A stretch of 64,000 nt of DNA from an uncultured Collinsella sp. (GCA_958436995.1 CAUBMI010000001.1:21644-85643), one strand, 5' to 3'. Shown: positions 51,439-62,559, counted from the first letter of the stretch. Notes: a model not told the origin generated them from the sequence alone. Translations and numbers: made by a program.

Positions 51439-52878
51439 TTAGTTCTCCTCGGTCGCAGCGTTCTCGGACTCGGCGAAATTCCAGCCGGCGAGGCGGTCCT
51501 TCGCGGTGTCGATGTCCAGGTAGTTCTCCTCGCCGTCCATGAGTCGCGTAAAGGCGGTAAAGAGATAGTGGGCATCGGTAGGGCCAGGCGAAGCCTCGGG
51601 GTGGTACTGGACCGAGAAGCACGGGGCGTCGAGCAGCTGGATGCCCTCGGCGGTGCCGTCGTTGAGGTTCACATGTGTCAGGCGAATGCGACCAAAGCGC
51701 TCGTTCATCACGACCGGCGCGATGCCGCGACGCACCCAGGCGCGCAGGTCACCGTCGGCCGCATGCTCGGTTTCGCCGCCGGAAAGCTCCGGAATCAGTT
51801 TGCCCAGACTGGGGAACAGCAGACCAAAGCCGTGGTTTTGCGCGGTGATCTCCACGCGACGGCTCACCAGATTCATAACCGGCTGGTTACCGCCACGGTG
51901 ACCGAATTTAAGCTTTTCCATTTGGGCGCCGCACGCCAAGCTGATCATCTGGTGACCAAGGCAAATGCCAAAGACCGGCACCTTGCCGATCAGCTGCTGC
52001 ACCTGCTCATAGGTCTCCACCACGGCATCGGGGTCGCCGGGGCCGTTGGACAAAAAGACGCCATCGGGATTCATGTCGAGTACCTGCTGGGCGGGCGTAT
52101 CCCACGGCACGACGGTGAGATCGCAGCCGGCACGGACCAGGCCCTCCAGAATACCGCGCTTCACACCGCAGTCGTAGGCGACCACTTTGTGACGGGCAGG
52201 AGCGGCAGCCGCAAGCGCAAAGTCATGCGTGGCAGGCAGGTCGGCGGCCACAAATTCGTGAGGCGCGGGGCAACTTACGGTCTTGACCAGGTTCTCGCCT
52301 ACCAGCGTGGGCGCTGCGGCCAGACGCTCGGCAAGCTCGTCGACGTCGAAGATCTCGGTCGAGATAATGCCCATCTTGGAACCATTGTCGCGCAGATGGC
52401 GCACCAGAGCGCGGGTGTCGACACCCTCGATAGCGACGATGCCGTGAGCGCGCAGGTACTCCGGCACGCTGACGGCCGAGCGCCAGTTAGAAGGCGTGGC
52501 GCACATGTCGCGAACGATCATGCCGCGCATAGCCGGAGCGCTCGCAGGACGCACGGCGTCGCCGGGGAAGGCCGACTGGACGTCGGTCTCGTCGATACCG
52601 TAATTGCCGATCTGCGGATAGGTCATGGTTACAATTTGGCCGGCATAACTCGGGTCGGTCATGACCTCAAAGTAGCCCTCGAGCGAGGTGTTGAAGCAGA
52701 CTTCGCCGGTCGCGGTGCCCTCGGCGCCGCATGCACGTCCATAAAAAATGGTCCCATCCTCAAGATACAGGATACAGGGACCGCAGGTGCCCTTGCTGGT
52801 TTTGGCCAGCATACGCTGGCAAAGCTCGCTGGGCGCGAAGGTGCGGGCGGCAGCGCCCGCGGTATGGTTGTTCGCCAT
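51439..52878 (-). CDS. carA: Carbamoyl-phosphate synthase small subunit (glutaminase)
   Basis: 479 residues, longer than E. coli CarA (382). The N-terminal domain has LEDGTIFYGRACG; the class I glutaminase domain has VFGICLGHQMISLACG with the nucleophile Cys and SVQYHPEASPGP with the catalytic His. The extra length lies mostly in the Ala-rich section AADLPATHDFALAAAAPARH between domains and at the N-terminus (about 30 residues before the fold). Start chosen at 52878 after GGAAGGAG. A TACAAT box (minus strand, 52942-52937) may be the -10; 52943-53038 is A/T-rich with TTATGCATA-like sequences that might be an ArgR site (speculative). Confidence 0.96.
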   Translation of the reverse strand: MANNHTAGAAARTFAPSELCQRMLAKTSKGTCGPCILYLEDGTIFYGRACGAEGTATGEVCFNTSLEGYFEVMTDPSYAGQIVTMTYPQIGNYGIDETDVQSAFPGDAVRPASAPAMRGMIVRDMCATPSNWRSAVSVPEYLRAHGIVAIEGVDTRALVRHLRDNGSKMGIISTEIFDVDELAERLAAAPTLVGENLVKTVSCPAPHEFVAADLPATHDFALAAAAPARHKVVAYDCGVKRGILEGLVRAGCDLTVVPWDTPAQQVLDMNPDGVFLSNGPGDPDAVVETYEQVQQLIGKVPVFGICLGHQMISLACGAQMEKLKFGHRGGNQPVMNLVSRRVEITAQNHGFGLLFPSLGKLIPELSGGETEHAADGDLRAWVRRGIAPVVMNERFGRIRLTHVNLNDGTAEGIQLLDAPCFSVQYHPEASPGPTDAHYLFTAFTRLMDGEENYLDIDTAKDRLAGWNFAESENAATEEN

Positions 52879-53038
52879 AATTCTCCTTCCCGGTCTCACA
52901 GGACCGGCTTAAAGGTGTGTAGTTAGGCCTCGCGGTATTGTAACCGCAAGCATGCCTCATGGCGTTAATTTCATCGAAATGTTTACGAAATGATAATTAT
53001 GACTTTCTATGCATAATGATTATTTAATCCCCGTCCCA

Positions 53039-53080
53039 GAAAAATTATCCCGCGTGGGCTTGTGGCTCACGCGGGATAAT
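53039..53080 (-). terminator. Terminator of the ABC exporter operon
   Basis: ATTATCCCGCGTG (53080-53068 on the minus strand) pairs with CACGCGGGATAAT (53056-53044), followed by TTTT. Confidence 0.92.
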
Positions 53081-53086
53081 GGCCTC

Positions 53087-54052
53087 TTACTTTTGCTTGT
53101 CCTGTTCCAGCAGATCGGACGGTGAGCGATCGGGCTTGCCGCCGCGGAAAATCTCGCGGCCATGCAGACGATGCTCCAGGTCACGTTCGGCCTTTTCCTC
53201 GTCAATCTTGGTCTGGCTCACCACCGGGTCCTCGATCAGCGACGAAACCGAGTTCACCTGTTTTTGAATGCGCTCGGCAATGGTGTCGTCCATGCTTACG
53301 ATGCGCATCTTCCAGTCGATACTCGTGGCGTTGGATGAGCTCTTGGTCCACACAAACGTCAAAATGGCGCTCTGATGACCCCGCGCGGGAAACATGCCAA
53401 AGAAGGAATCGTGCTGAATGTTGCTATCCTCGTCGATATAGGCGTGAACGTTATACACCACGCGGTCGATCTTATCGTTGAGCAGCGCGTTGGTCGCAAG
53501 CGCAGCGGCCTGAATCTGCCCGTTGGACAGCAGCTCGAGCTCGTTGGCAGACGATGTGTCCAACACCGTCACCTCGACCGTGCCCGTACGCTCATCAGCT
53601 TCATCGACGGTAAAGTCGAGCGGGAACTGCGTAAAGCCGTTACCCCACTCAAGGCCGCCCTTCAGCGCCGTCGAAACGGTATCGACTGAAACGCTCTCGG
53701 ACAGGTTGGCGGTGTTCAGACGACGCATCACGCCGTAGCCAATCTGCATGCCCACGATCAGCACCAAAATACCAATGACCACGGCCATCGCGGTCTTCGT
53801 AATGGTATGACTCACCTGCGAGCCCGAAGGATCGTCCTCGGACAGCGGGTCGATATGTTTTGCCTGGCTCGCACGGTCCTCGCTGCGCAGCTGCGCTAGC
53901 GCCGCTTTGTCACCGCGCTTGGCCGCAGCCTCCTTCTCACGCATGCGCTCGGTTCGCTTTTTGGCAAGCGTGGGATCCAAGACACCGGATGCATCGATTT
54001 CGGAGAATAACTCCGTCACTTCTTCCGGAGTCAAAGGGTTCTTGTCAGCCAT
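53087..54052 (-). CDS. Single-pass membrane protein, function unknown
   Basis: 321 residues. The first 80 are charged and probably cytoplasmic (PEEVTELFSEIDASG, KKRTERMREKEAAAKRGDKA); one membrane segment at about 86-105 (MAVVIGILVLIVGMQIGYGV); the remaining 215 residues form an extracytoplasmic domain (VSVDTVSTALKGGLEWGNGF to the Lys-rich end). No family recognised. It follows the ABC exporter gene by 19 nt and should be co-transcribed. Confidence 0.75.
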   Translation of the reverse strand: MADKNPLTPEEVTELFSEIDASGVLDPTLAKKRTERMREKEAAAKRGDKAALAQLRSEDRASQAKHIDPLSEDDPSGSQVSHTITKTAMAVVIGILVLIVGMQIGYGVMRRLNTANLSESVSVDTVSTALKGGLEWGNGFTQFPLDFTVDEADERTGTVEVTVLDTSSANELELLSNGQIQAAALATNALLNDKIDRVVYNVHAYIDEDSNIQHDSFFGMFPARGHQSAILTFVWTKSSSNATSIDWKMRIVSMDDTIAERIQKQVNSVSSLIEDPVVSQTKIDEEKAERDLEHRLHGREIFRGGKPDRSPSDLLEQDKQK

Positions 54053-54071
54053 AAACTTCCTGTCATATCAA

Positions 54072-55943
54072 TCAGTCGAGCTCGTGCGCACGCGCACCTT
54101 CGAACTGCATTCGATAGTAACGGGCATAGGTGCCGCCACGGGCGAGAAGCTCCTCGTGCGTGCCACGCTCCACAACGCGACCATGCTCAACGGTCGCAAT
54201 CTCATCGGCATGCTTAATGGTCGAAAGACGGTGGGCAATGATGATTGTGGTACGGCCGCGTGCCAGCTCCTCGAGTGACTCCTGCACCGCCTCCTCGCTC
54301 TCGTTATCCAAAGCACTCGTCGCCTCGTCCAAAATCAGGATCTTGGGGTTCTTGAGAAACACGCGCGCAATGGCAACGCGTTGCTTCTGTCCGCCCGAAA
54401 GACGGCTGCCACGCTCGCCCACGACCGTGTCATAACCCTGTGGAAGCGACTCGATAAAGGCATCGATGTTGGCACGACGGGCGGCCTCGGCGATCTCTCC
54501 TGCCGTAGCGCCCGGCTTGCCGTAGGCGATGTTCTCGCCAATCGTGCCGTCAAACAGATAGACATCCTGCTGCACCAGGCCGATGGCGCGACGCAGGCTC
54601 TGCTGCGTCACATCGCGCACGTCCTGGCCGTCGATGCTAATGGATCCGGCAGCCACGTCATAAAAGCGCGGCAGCAGCGAACAGGTCGTGGACTTGCCGC
54701 CGCCCGAAGGGCCAACCAAAGCGATGGTCTGTCCGGGCTTGATGGACAGATTCATATGGTCGATAACGGGACGCTCTTCGGCATCGCCCTCGCCCAGCTC
54801 AACGTCCTCGTAGTTAAAGCACACGTCGTGATACTCCACGGCGCCGGCAGTCACCTGCAGATCCGTAGCGCCCGGCTTGTCCTGGATATCCGGCGCGGTC
54901 GAGAGCACCTCGTCCATGCGCTTAAAGCCGGCGATGGCCTTCTGATACGTTTCGGCCGAATTGACGAGTGTCTCGAGCGGCGTGCAGAACAGCGAAATAT
55001 AGAGTGCAAAGGTCGCCATATCGACCGCCTGCAGCTGTCCCTGGGCGACCAGCCAGCCGCCCAGCAGTACCACGATCACATAGAGCACACCCGAGAGCAG
55101 GCCATACGTCGCAGTATAGACGCCCATGGCGTGATACATGTTCTCCTTGGACGAAAGATAGCGATTGTTGGAGGCGCGGAACTTAGAGTGCTCGGTCTCC
55201 TCATTGGCAAAGCTCTTGACCACGCGCATGCCCGCCAGCGAATCCTGCAGCTGCGCATTGATGCCGCTGATCTTTTTGCGGTTGTCGCTAAAGACCTCGC
55301 GCATGCGCATGTTCTGCCAAAACATGATGACCGCAAACGCTGCTGTCACCGCAGCCATGGCAAGCGCCAGCACCGGGGCGATGGTAAAGAGGATCACAAA
55401 CGAGCCGATAATCTCGATGCCGCAGATGATGATCCACTCGGGCACGTGATGCGCCGCCTCGCAGATATCGAACAGGTCGTTGACCACGCGGCTCATCATG
55501 TCGCCCGAGCTGTTACGGTCGAAGTACGCAAAGCTAAAGCGCTCGTACTGGTCAAACAGGTCCTCGCGCATCTTGGACTCCATGCGCGCGCCCATCACGT
55601 GGCCCCAGTAGCTCACAAAGTAGCGGCAGGCGCAACGGATGATATACATCAGCACCAAACCCACCGCGATCATACCGAGCGCCTGCATAATGGCAGCCTG
55701 ACCCTGGGTAAACAACCCGCCGGTCAGATTGCGCAGAATAATAGGAAACGCAAGGTCAATGGCAGCAAGCACCAGAGCGCAAACAGTATCGGCAACAAAA
55801 AGCCCCATCTGGGGCTTGTAGTAAGAAAGAAACCTCTTCAGCATAATCACCTTACGCGGTTTTACCAAACCGCGTTTCGTCTCGACGCTGCAAGCGCCCC
55901 ATTTAGACAATCTGGCCTTCAATCGTCGGTCGCGTATATCCAT
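54072..55943 (-). CDS. ABC transporter, fused permease and ATPase (exporter type)
   Basis: 623 residues: a type I exporter membrane domain (about 35-350, FLSYYKPQMGLFVADTVCAL at its start) and an ATPase domain with Walker A GPSGGGKST, Q-loop LVQQDVYLFDGTI, signature LSGGQKQR, Walker B ILILDEATSALD, switch IAHRLST. It would work as a homodimer; cargo unknown. The ATG at 55943 has GGAGG 7 nt upstream and gives a basic 33-residue N-terminus; the internal ATG at 55844 (MLKRFLSYYK) matches the usual family start and has AAGGTG, so the true start is unsettled. Confidence 0.92.
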   Translation of the reverse strand: MDIRDRRLKARLSKWGACSVETKRGLVKPRKVIMLKRFLSYYKPQMGLFVADTVCALVLAAIDLAFPIILRNLTGGLFTQGQAAIMQALGMIAVGLVLMYIIRCACRYFVSYWGHVMGARMESKMREDLFDQYERFSFAYFDRNSSGDMMSRVVNDLFDICEAAHHVPEWIIICGIEIIGSFVILFTIAPVLALAMAAVTAAFAVIMFWQNMRMREVFSDNRKKISGINAQLQDSLAGMRVVKSFANEETEHSKFRASNNRYLSSKENMYHAMGVYTATYGLLSGVLYVIVVLLGGWLVAQGQLQAVDMATFALYISLFCTPLETLVNSAETYQKAIAGFKRMDEVLSTAPDIQDKPGATDLQVTAGAVEYHDVCFNYEDVELGEGDAEERPVIDHMNLSIKPGQTIALVGPSGGGKSTTCSLLPRFYDVAAGSISIDGQDVRDVTQQSLRRAIGLVQQDVYLFDGTIGENIAYGKPGATAGEIAEAARRANIDAFIESLPQGYDTVVGERGSRLSGGQKQRVAIARVFLKNPKILILDEATSALDNESEEAVQESLEELARGRTTIIIAHRLSTIKHADEIATVEHGRVVERGTHEELLARGGTYARYYRMQFEGARAHELD

Positions 55944-56028
55944 ACGCTTCCCTCCTCTTTTAGACCACCTTGTCTCAAATGGAGCACTTTCGCTGACTTA
56001 CACAAACCTGCGGGATCATCCCCGCTCG

Positions 56029-56724
56029 TTACAACTCTGCCCCGCCTAGTCGGTGAGCGATACTGTCGCAGGCAAGAGCGCCCACGACGGTCTTGGCGTC
56101 TTCGATCTTGCCGTCGAGCACGGCGTCGATCAGCTCGTGCAGCGGCACCAGGTCAACGTTGACAAACTCGTCATCGTCGGGGTTGGGCGCATCAAACTCC
56201 AGCTTGGTAGCCAAGTAGATGTGAATGATCTCGTCGCAAAAACCGCAGGACGTGACAATCGACGTCAAAAAGCGAATGCGACCGGCCCTAAAGCCCGTCT
56301 CCTCGTGTAGCTCGCGCTTAGCGCAATCGAGTGGGTCCTCGCCCGGGTCGAGCTTGCCGGCGGGAATCTCGACCGTCACGCGGTCGATGGCGGTGCGGTA
56401 CTGACGCACCAGTACGATCTTGCCGCTCTCGGTCAGCGCCACAACGGCCGCCGCACCCGGATGGCGAACGATATCGCGGGCGCTGCGGCGACCGTTGGGC
56501 AGCTCAACCTCAAGACGGTGGACGTCGAGGATCTTGCCCTTCCAGGCGCACTCCTCCGAAAGAATCTTCTCGTGCAGCTCGGCATCGTGTGGGTCGTCAT
56601 CGCCCAGCACCAGCGCCGGCTCGTCAGCGACCTCGCCGCCAGGCTCGCCCTCGGCGTGCCCATACATGCGGCTGTCCTCTTCAACGATCTGCGCATCCAC
56701 GAGCTCTTCGTTCTTCTCGTCCAT
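56029..56724 (-). CDS. Nudix hydrolase (ADP-ribose pyrophosphatase type)
   Basis: 231 residues. The Nudix box GKLDPGEDPLDCAKRELHEE, then TGF, is complete. DIVRHPGAAAVVAL and VRQYRTAI before it fit ADP-ribose pyrophosphatases. The first 60 residues are acidic and extra. Start chosen at 56724 (MDEKNEELVD), 9 nt after AGAGGA; another ATG three codons earlier is too close to that site. It starts 21 nt after purD. Confidence 0.92.
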   Translation of the reverse strand: MDEKNEELVDAQIVEEDSRMYGHAEGEPGGEVADEPALVLGDDDPHDAELHEKILSEECAWKGKILDVHRLEVELPNGRRSARDIVRHPGAAAVVALTESGKIVLVRQYRTAIDRVTVEIPAGKLDPGEDPLDCAKRELHEETGFRAGRIRFLTSIVTSCGFCDEIIHIYLATKLEFDAPNPDDDEFVNVDLVPLHELIDAVLDGKIEDAKTVVGALACDSIAHRLGGAEL

Positions 56725-56745
56725 CCGTCTCATTCCTCTCGGATT

Positions 56746-58050
56746 TTAGGCATCCCAGGCGTCGCGGCCGCGCAGCGCGCGCAGGCCAATATCGTGACGC
56801 AGAGTCTTGCCCTCAAAATCAATCTTCTCGCAGGCCTCGTAGGCAAGGTTGCGAGCGTTCTCGAACGTGTCGCCCAGCGCGGTCACGGCGAGCACGCGGC
56901 CACCATTGGTCACGAGCTGGCCGTCCACCATGGCAGTGCCCGCCTGGTACACGGTCACGTTCTCCATGGCCTCGGCGTCGGCGATACCGGTGATGACCTT
57001 GCCCTTCTCGTAGCTGCCGGGATAGCCCGCGCTCGTCAGGACAACGGCCACGGCCCACTCGTCACGCCAGTCGAGCTCAATCTGATCGAGCTCGCAGTTG
57101 GCGCAGGCGAGCATGACCTCAACCAGGTCGTTCTTAAGGCGCGGCAGCACGACCTGCGTCTCGGGGTCGCCAAAGCGGGCATTGAACTCCAGCACCTTGG
57201 GGCCGGCGGGCGTGAGCATAAAGCCGCCGTACAGGCAGCCGCGGTAGTCGATGCCCTCGGCAGCAAGCTCGGCAACGGTCTGCTCCATGACCTTCACCAT
57301 GGTGGCGTGCTCCTCGTCGGTCACGATGGGCACCGGGCTGTAGACGCCCATGCCACCGGTGTTGGGGCCCTTGTCGCCCTCGAGCGCGCGCTTGTGGTCC
57401 TGCGAGGTGGCCATGGGGCGCACGGTCTTGCCGTCGGTAAAGGCAAGCAGCGAGCACTCGGGGCCGGTCAGCATCTCCTCGATAACCACGGTGTTGCCGG
57501 CATCGCCAAAGGTGCCGCCAAAGCACTCTCGCACGGCCTCCTCGGCCTGCTCAAGTTCGGTCGCCACGATAACGCCCTTGCCCGCGGCAAGGCCGTCGGC
57601 CTTGACGACCAGCGGGGCGCCCTGCTCGCGCACGTAGGCGAGAGCCGAAGCCTCGTCGGTAAACGAACCATAGGCTGCCGTCGGAATGCCCGCACGCTCC
57701 ATGAGCTGCTTGGAGAACAGCTTGGAGCCCTCCATCTGGGCGCCCTCGGCACCCGGGCCAAAGCAGGGAATACCCGCCGCGCGCACGGCGTCGGCCACGC
57801 CCGCCACGAGCGGAGCCTCGGGGCCAATTACCACGAGTCCGCATCCGTGGCTCTGAGCAAACGCCGCCACGGCCGCAGGATCGCAGTCGTCGAGAACAAC
57901 GTTCTCGCCGCAGCTCGCGGTGCCGCCGTTACCCGGCGCAATGTAGAGCTTGCCGGCGCGCGGTGATGCTGCGAGCTTTGCTGCCAAAGCATGCTCGCGG
58001 CCGCCGCTGCCCAACAACAGGATGTCGATGGTTTGAGTGTCCGCCTTCAA
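56746..58050 (-). CDS. purD: Phosphoribosylamine--glycine ligase
   Basis: 434 residues; purine step 2 (GAR synthetase), ATP-grasp fold. ILLLGSGGREHALAAKL, IGPEAPLVAGVAD, LVVKADGLAAGKGVIVA and LEFNARFGDPETQ are present. The likely start is a TTG at 58050: AGGAGG lies 5 nt upstream of it, the family sequence begins right there, and no ATG suits. A longer frame upstream is unlike PurD. Confidence 0.95.
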   Translation of the reverse strand: MKADTQTIDILLLGSGGREHALAAKLAASPRAGKLYIAPGNGGTASCGENVVLDDCDPAAVAAFAQSHGCGLVVIGPEAPLVAGVADAVRAAGIPCFGPGAEGAQMEGSKLFSKQLMERAGIPTAAYGSFTDEASALAYVREQGAPLVVKADGLAAGKGVIVATELEQAEEAVRECFGGTFGDAGNTVVIEEMLTGPECSLLAFTDGKTVRPMATSQDHKRALEGDKGPNTGGMGVYSPVPIVTDEEHATMVKVMEQTVAELAAEGIDYRGCLYGGFMLTPAGPKVLEFNARFGDPETQVVLPRLKNDLVEVMLACANCELDQIELDWRDEWAVAVVLTSAGYPGSYEKGKVITGIADAEAMENVTVYQAGTAMVDGQLVTNGGRVLAVTALGDTFENARNLAYEACEKIDFEGKTLRHDIGLRALRGRDAWDA

Positions 58051-58104
58051 GGGTGCCTCCTCTATGGATGAATGGCCCGCTCCGCGCGAGCCCTTTGCAA
58101 GCAA

Positions 58105-58146
58105 ATATACCCCTCGGCCGCCCACTTGGGCTGCAAAGGGGTATAT
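58105..58146 (-). terminator. Terminator-like hairpin after purA
   Basis: ATATACCCCT (58105-58114) pairs with AGGGGTATAT (58137-58146), with an inner GCCC/GGGC stem. It lies 23 bp past the purA stop and before the purD leader. Confidence 0.75.
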
Positions 58147-58168
58147 CGCAATAACCAAATGGTCCCGA

Positions 58169-59455
<1,287 letters not shown>

Positions 59456-59548
59456 GTTTACTCCTTACATTCATGGACTGTCTACGCGCCACGCCGGCAC
59501 GCAGAAGCACAAAACATTCCCAGTATACCCGTGCAACGGGCGCCTGTC

Positions 59549-60940
59549 CTACTCCTCGGCATGTGCCCCATCAAGCTCATAGAACTTGGTGGATGCCGGC
59601 AGGAACATCAGGTCGACGTCGCCGATCGGGCCCGAACGGTTCTTGGCCACGACGATACGCGTGACGCCCTCATCGGGTCGATCGTCGCGCGAGGCTTCGG
59701 CCTCGTCGGCGGAGCGGTCCAAGAACATAACGATATCGGCGTCCTGCTCGATGGAGCCCGATTCACGAAGGTCGGAAAGCTGCGGGCGCTTGCCGGTACG
59801 GGATTCGACCTGACGCGAGAGCTGCGACAGCGCGATGAGCGGGATCTTGAGTTCCTTGGCCATGATCTTCAGACCACGCGACATCTCGGAGACCTCGACG
59901 GTACGGCTCTCGGAGCGGCGTCCCGGCGGAGGACTCACCAGCTGCAGGTAGTCCAGGATGATGATGGCCTTCTCCTTGTTGTGGAGCATGCGGCGGCTCT
60001 TGGCGCGAATCTCGGTCACTGTGGTGCCGGGCGTATCGTCAATCAGAATATCGAGCTTGGACAAGGTCTGCGTGGCCTCGTTGATATTTGCCCACTGCTC
60101 GGGGCTAATGCGGCCCATGCGGAAGTCACTGATCGAGATCATGGCGTAGGCGCAAATCAGACGCTGGGCAATTTCCTTGCCCGACATCTCCAGCGAGAAG
60201 AAGCCGACGGTATAACCGGCAGCGGCAGCGTTGAGCGCCAGATTCAGGGCGAACGACGTCTTACCCACAGCAGGGCGGGCGCCGATGATGATGAGCTGGC
60301 CCTCGCGAAAACCCATGAGCATGCGGTCGAGCGACGGGAAGCCCGTGGGCACGCCCGCAGCCTGGCCGCCTGCCTGGCACACTTCCTCGGCCTCGTTATA
60401 GGCCTCGACCATAAACTCGGTCAGCGTCTTGTAGCTCGACTTGACCTCGCGCGCCGTGACCTTGAGCAACTTGCTCTCGGCCAGCTCCACGACCTCTTTG
60501 GTATCGGTGGGAGCGTTATAGGCCAGCGCGTTGATCTCGTTGGTGGCGCCGATCAGCTCACGCAGCATCGAATCGCGGCGAACGATAGCGGCATGGTGCT
60601 GCCAGTTGACGAGCGACAGGGTCTGACCCATCAACTCCAAAATGTAGGCCTCGCCGCCCACGGCATCAAGCTTGTTGATGCTTCGCAGGTAATCGATCAG
60701 CGAGATGGAGTCGATGGGAATGCGGCTGTTGTACATATCGACCATCGCGGTATAGATGGTCTTATGAATGGGCCGGTAGAAGTCATCGGGCTGCAGCTCG
60801 ACCTGGGCCTCTTCGACCACCTCGGGCGATAGCAGCATAGCGGCCAGTACATTGGCCTCTGCATCTTGGTTTTGGGGAAGACCCAACTTGGAGCCGCGGT
60901 CCTCAACCGTCAGCCCGGTCTCCCTATCGTCATATGCCAT
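59549..60940 (-). CDS. dnaB: Replicative DNA helicase
   Basis: 463 residues: an N-terminal DnaG-interacting domain (LPQNQDAEANVLAAMLLSPE) and a RecA-like motor with Walker A GARPAVGKTS, Walker B IIILDYLQLV and ELKIPLIALSQLSRQVESR. No intein or other insertion. Start placed at 60940 (MAYDDRETGL), 6 nt after GAGG; two in-frame ATGs lie 3-4 codons upstream. It lies near the rpsF-ssb-rpsR-rplI operon, a common arrangement, but with a terminator in between. Confidence 0.96.
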   Translation of the reverse strand: MAYDDRETGLTVEDRGSKLGLPQNQDAEANVLAAMLLSPEVVEEAQVELQPDDFYRPIHKTIYTAMVDMYNSRIPIDSISLIDYLRSINKLDAVGGEAYILELMGQTLSLVNWQHHAAIVRRDSMLRELIGATNEINALAYNAPTDTKEVVELAESKLLKVTAREVKSSYKTLTEFMVEAYNEAEEVCQAGGQAAGVPTGFPSLDRMLMGFREGQLIIIGARPAVGKTSFALNLALNAAAAGYTVGFFSLEMSGKEIAQRLICAYAMISISDFRMGRISPEQWANINEATQTLSKLDILIDDTPGTTVTEIRAKSRRMLHNKEKAIIILDYLQLVSPPPGRRSESRTVEVSEMSRGLKIMAKELKIPLIALSQLSRQVESRTGKRPQLSDLRESGSIEQDADIVMFLDRSADEAEASRDDRPDEGVTRIVVAKNRSGPIGDVDLMFLPASTKFYELDGAHAEE

Positions 60941-61094
60941 GAGCATCCTCATTCATATCGCTTGCGAGCATCCATAGTATCAGCCACGGTCCCAAAACGC
61001 GCCGCGCGCCGCCAATCATCACCGAACCAAACGGATGAACGGTCCTGTATATAGGACTTCGACGCAACGTTCACCATGACACTCACTCAGCGCA

Positions 61095-61132
61095 AAAAAC
61101 AAAAGGGCGCCCTGGTTTCCCAGAGCGCCCTT
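61095..61132 (-). terminator. Terminator of the rpsF operon
   Basis: AAGGGCGC (61132-61125) pairs with GCGCCCTT (61110-61103), followed on the minus strand by TTGTTTTTTG. Confidence 0.9.
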
Positions 61133-61164
61133 CTTAGAACAAGATTGTTGCGTTGCAGCAAATG

Positions 61165-61704
61165 CTACTCGGCAGCAGCCTCAGTCTCGACCTCGGCGGT
61201 CTCGGCCTCGGCGACCTCAGCGGCCTCCTCGACCTCAGCCTCGGCAGCGAGCTCCTCGGCGGTAACGCCGACGAGAACGACAACCTCGGCCTTGATCTCG
61301 CGGTACAGCGAGATGGCAACGGTGTGGGCACCGGCAACCTTGATGGGCTTACCGAGCTCGACGCGCTTGCGGTCGATGTCCATACCGAGCTGAGCCTTGA
61401 TGGCGTCAGCGATCATAGCGGCGGTAACGGAGCCAAAGAGGATGCCCTCGTCGCCGACCTTGACGTCAACGGTGACCGTCTTGCCCTCGAAGGCAGCCTT
61501 GGTCTCGTTGGCGGTAGCCAGACGGACGGCCTCGCGCTTGGCGATGTTGTTGCGACGCTCGTCAAGCTGCTTGAGGTTGCCCTTGGTGGCGGCAACAGCG
61601 AGCTTCTTGGGGAACAGGAAGTTCTCAGCGTAACCCTGAGCGACCTCTACGACGTCACCCTCGCCGCCCTTGCCCTTGATCTCATCGAGAAGAATAACCT
61701 TCAT
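61165..61704 (-). CDS. rplI: 50S ribosomal protein L9
   Basis: 179 residues, about 30 more than usual owing to an acidic Ala/Glu tail (from EELAAEAEVEEAAEVAEAET). The core begins MKVILLDEIKGKGGEGDVVE and AENFLFPKKLAVAAT, as in L9. Last gene of rpsF-ssb-rpsR-rplI. Confidence 0.97.
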   Translation of the reverse strand: MKVILLDEIKGKGGEGDVVEVAQGYAENFLFPKKLAVAATKGNLKQLDERRNNIAKREAVRLATANETKAAFEGKTVTVDVKVGDEGILFGSVTAAMIADAIKAQLGMDIDRKRVELGKPIKVAGAHTVAISLYREIKAEVVVLVGVTAEELAAEAEVEEAAEVAEAETAEVETEAAAE

Positions 61705-61719
61705 GATGCGTCTCCCTTC

Positions 61720-61986
61720 TTAGCCGCGGTCGCGGTTGCCACGAGAGGAAACCACGGGGACGGTGTACGGCAGGAGTGCCATCTCGCGGGCGCGCTTGAT
61801 GGCATTGGCGATGTCATGCTGATGCTGCGTGCAAGCGCCAGTGACGCGACGGGGCTTGATCTTGCCACGGTCGGTCATGTACTTACGGAGAAGCTGAGTG
61901 TCCTTATAGTCGATGAACTCAGTGTTCTCCTTGCAGAACTGGCAGTACTTACGACGCGGCTGACGTGCAGAAAAATCATTAGCCAT
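61720..61986 (-). CDS. rpsR: 30S ribosomal protein S18
   Basis: 88 residues. RRKYCQFCKENTEFIDYKD keeps the CxxC typical of the zinc-binding (C+) type; KIKPRRVTGACTQHQHDIAN and AIKRAREMALLPYT complete the signature. Start at 61986 with AAAGG about 10 nt upstream. Confidence 0.97.
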   Translation of the reverse strand: MANDFSARQPRRKYCQFCKENTEFIDYKDTQLLRKYMTDRGKIKPRRVTGACTQHQHDIANAIKRAREMALLPYTVPVVSSRGNRDRG

Positions 61987-62058
61987 GTCAAAATACCTTT
62001 CATTTGGCAACTTCGGCGAACCGAAGCCGCCTCTCACTCAAAAATAGGTGAACAACCC

Positions 62059-62511
62059 TTAGAACGGGATGTCCTCATCGTAGACGTCGACCGCGGGCGG
62101 CGTAGCCACCGGTGCGGCAGGACGTGCTGCGGGCGCGGGAGCTGCGGGGGCGTAACCGCCCTGATCGTAGCCACCCTGGCCACCACGGGAGCTCATAAAC
62201 TCGATCTCATCGACGATGACCTCAAGCTTGCTCCGGCGCTGACCGTCGCGCTCCCAAGAGCTGTAGCGCAGCTTGCCCTCGATCGCGACCTTGTTTCCCT
62301 TTGCCAGGAAACGGCTCACGGCCTCGGCGCGGGTGCCGAACATGGTGCAGTCGACAAAGTTGGGATAGTCCTCCCACTCGCCAGTCTGCGCGTTGCGGCG
62401 ACGATCGTTCACGGCGACGCCAAAGGACAGAACCTGGGTTCCGCCGGCGGTGGCGCGCAGCTCGGGATCGCGGGTGAGGTTACCGGTGATGTTCACTCGA
62501 TTGATGCTCAT
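62059..62511 (-). CDS. ssb: Single-stranded DNA-binding protein
   Basis: 150 residues: OB fold (NRVNITGNLTRDPELRATAG), disordered Gly/Ala/Pro tail and the acidic tip DEDIPF that recruits replication proteins. It lies between rpsF and rpsR, the usual place. Confidence 0.97.
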   Translation of the reverse strand: MSINRVNITGNLTRDPELRATAGGTQVLSFGVAVNDRRRNAQTGEWEDYPNFVDCTMFGTRAEAVSRFLAKGNKVAIEGKLRYSSWERDGQRRSKLEVIVDEIEFMSSRGGQGGYDQGGYAPAAPAPAARPAAPVATPPAVDVYDEDIPF

Positions 62512-62559
62512 AACTCACTACTTCCTCTTGGGGCACAAGCCCAGTCCAAAACGACAGTC

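Noticed and set aside
52879..53038. PyrR- or ArgR-type control upstream of carA
   Set aside because: A/T-rich TTATGCATA-like sequences are present, but no clear anti-terminator pair or pair of ARG boxes could be drawn; kept only as a remark.
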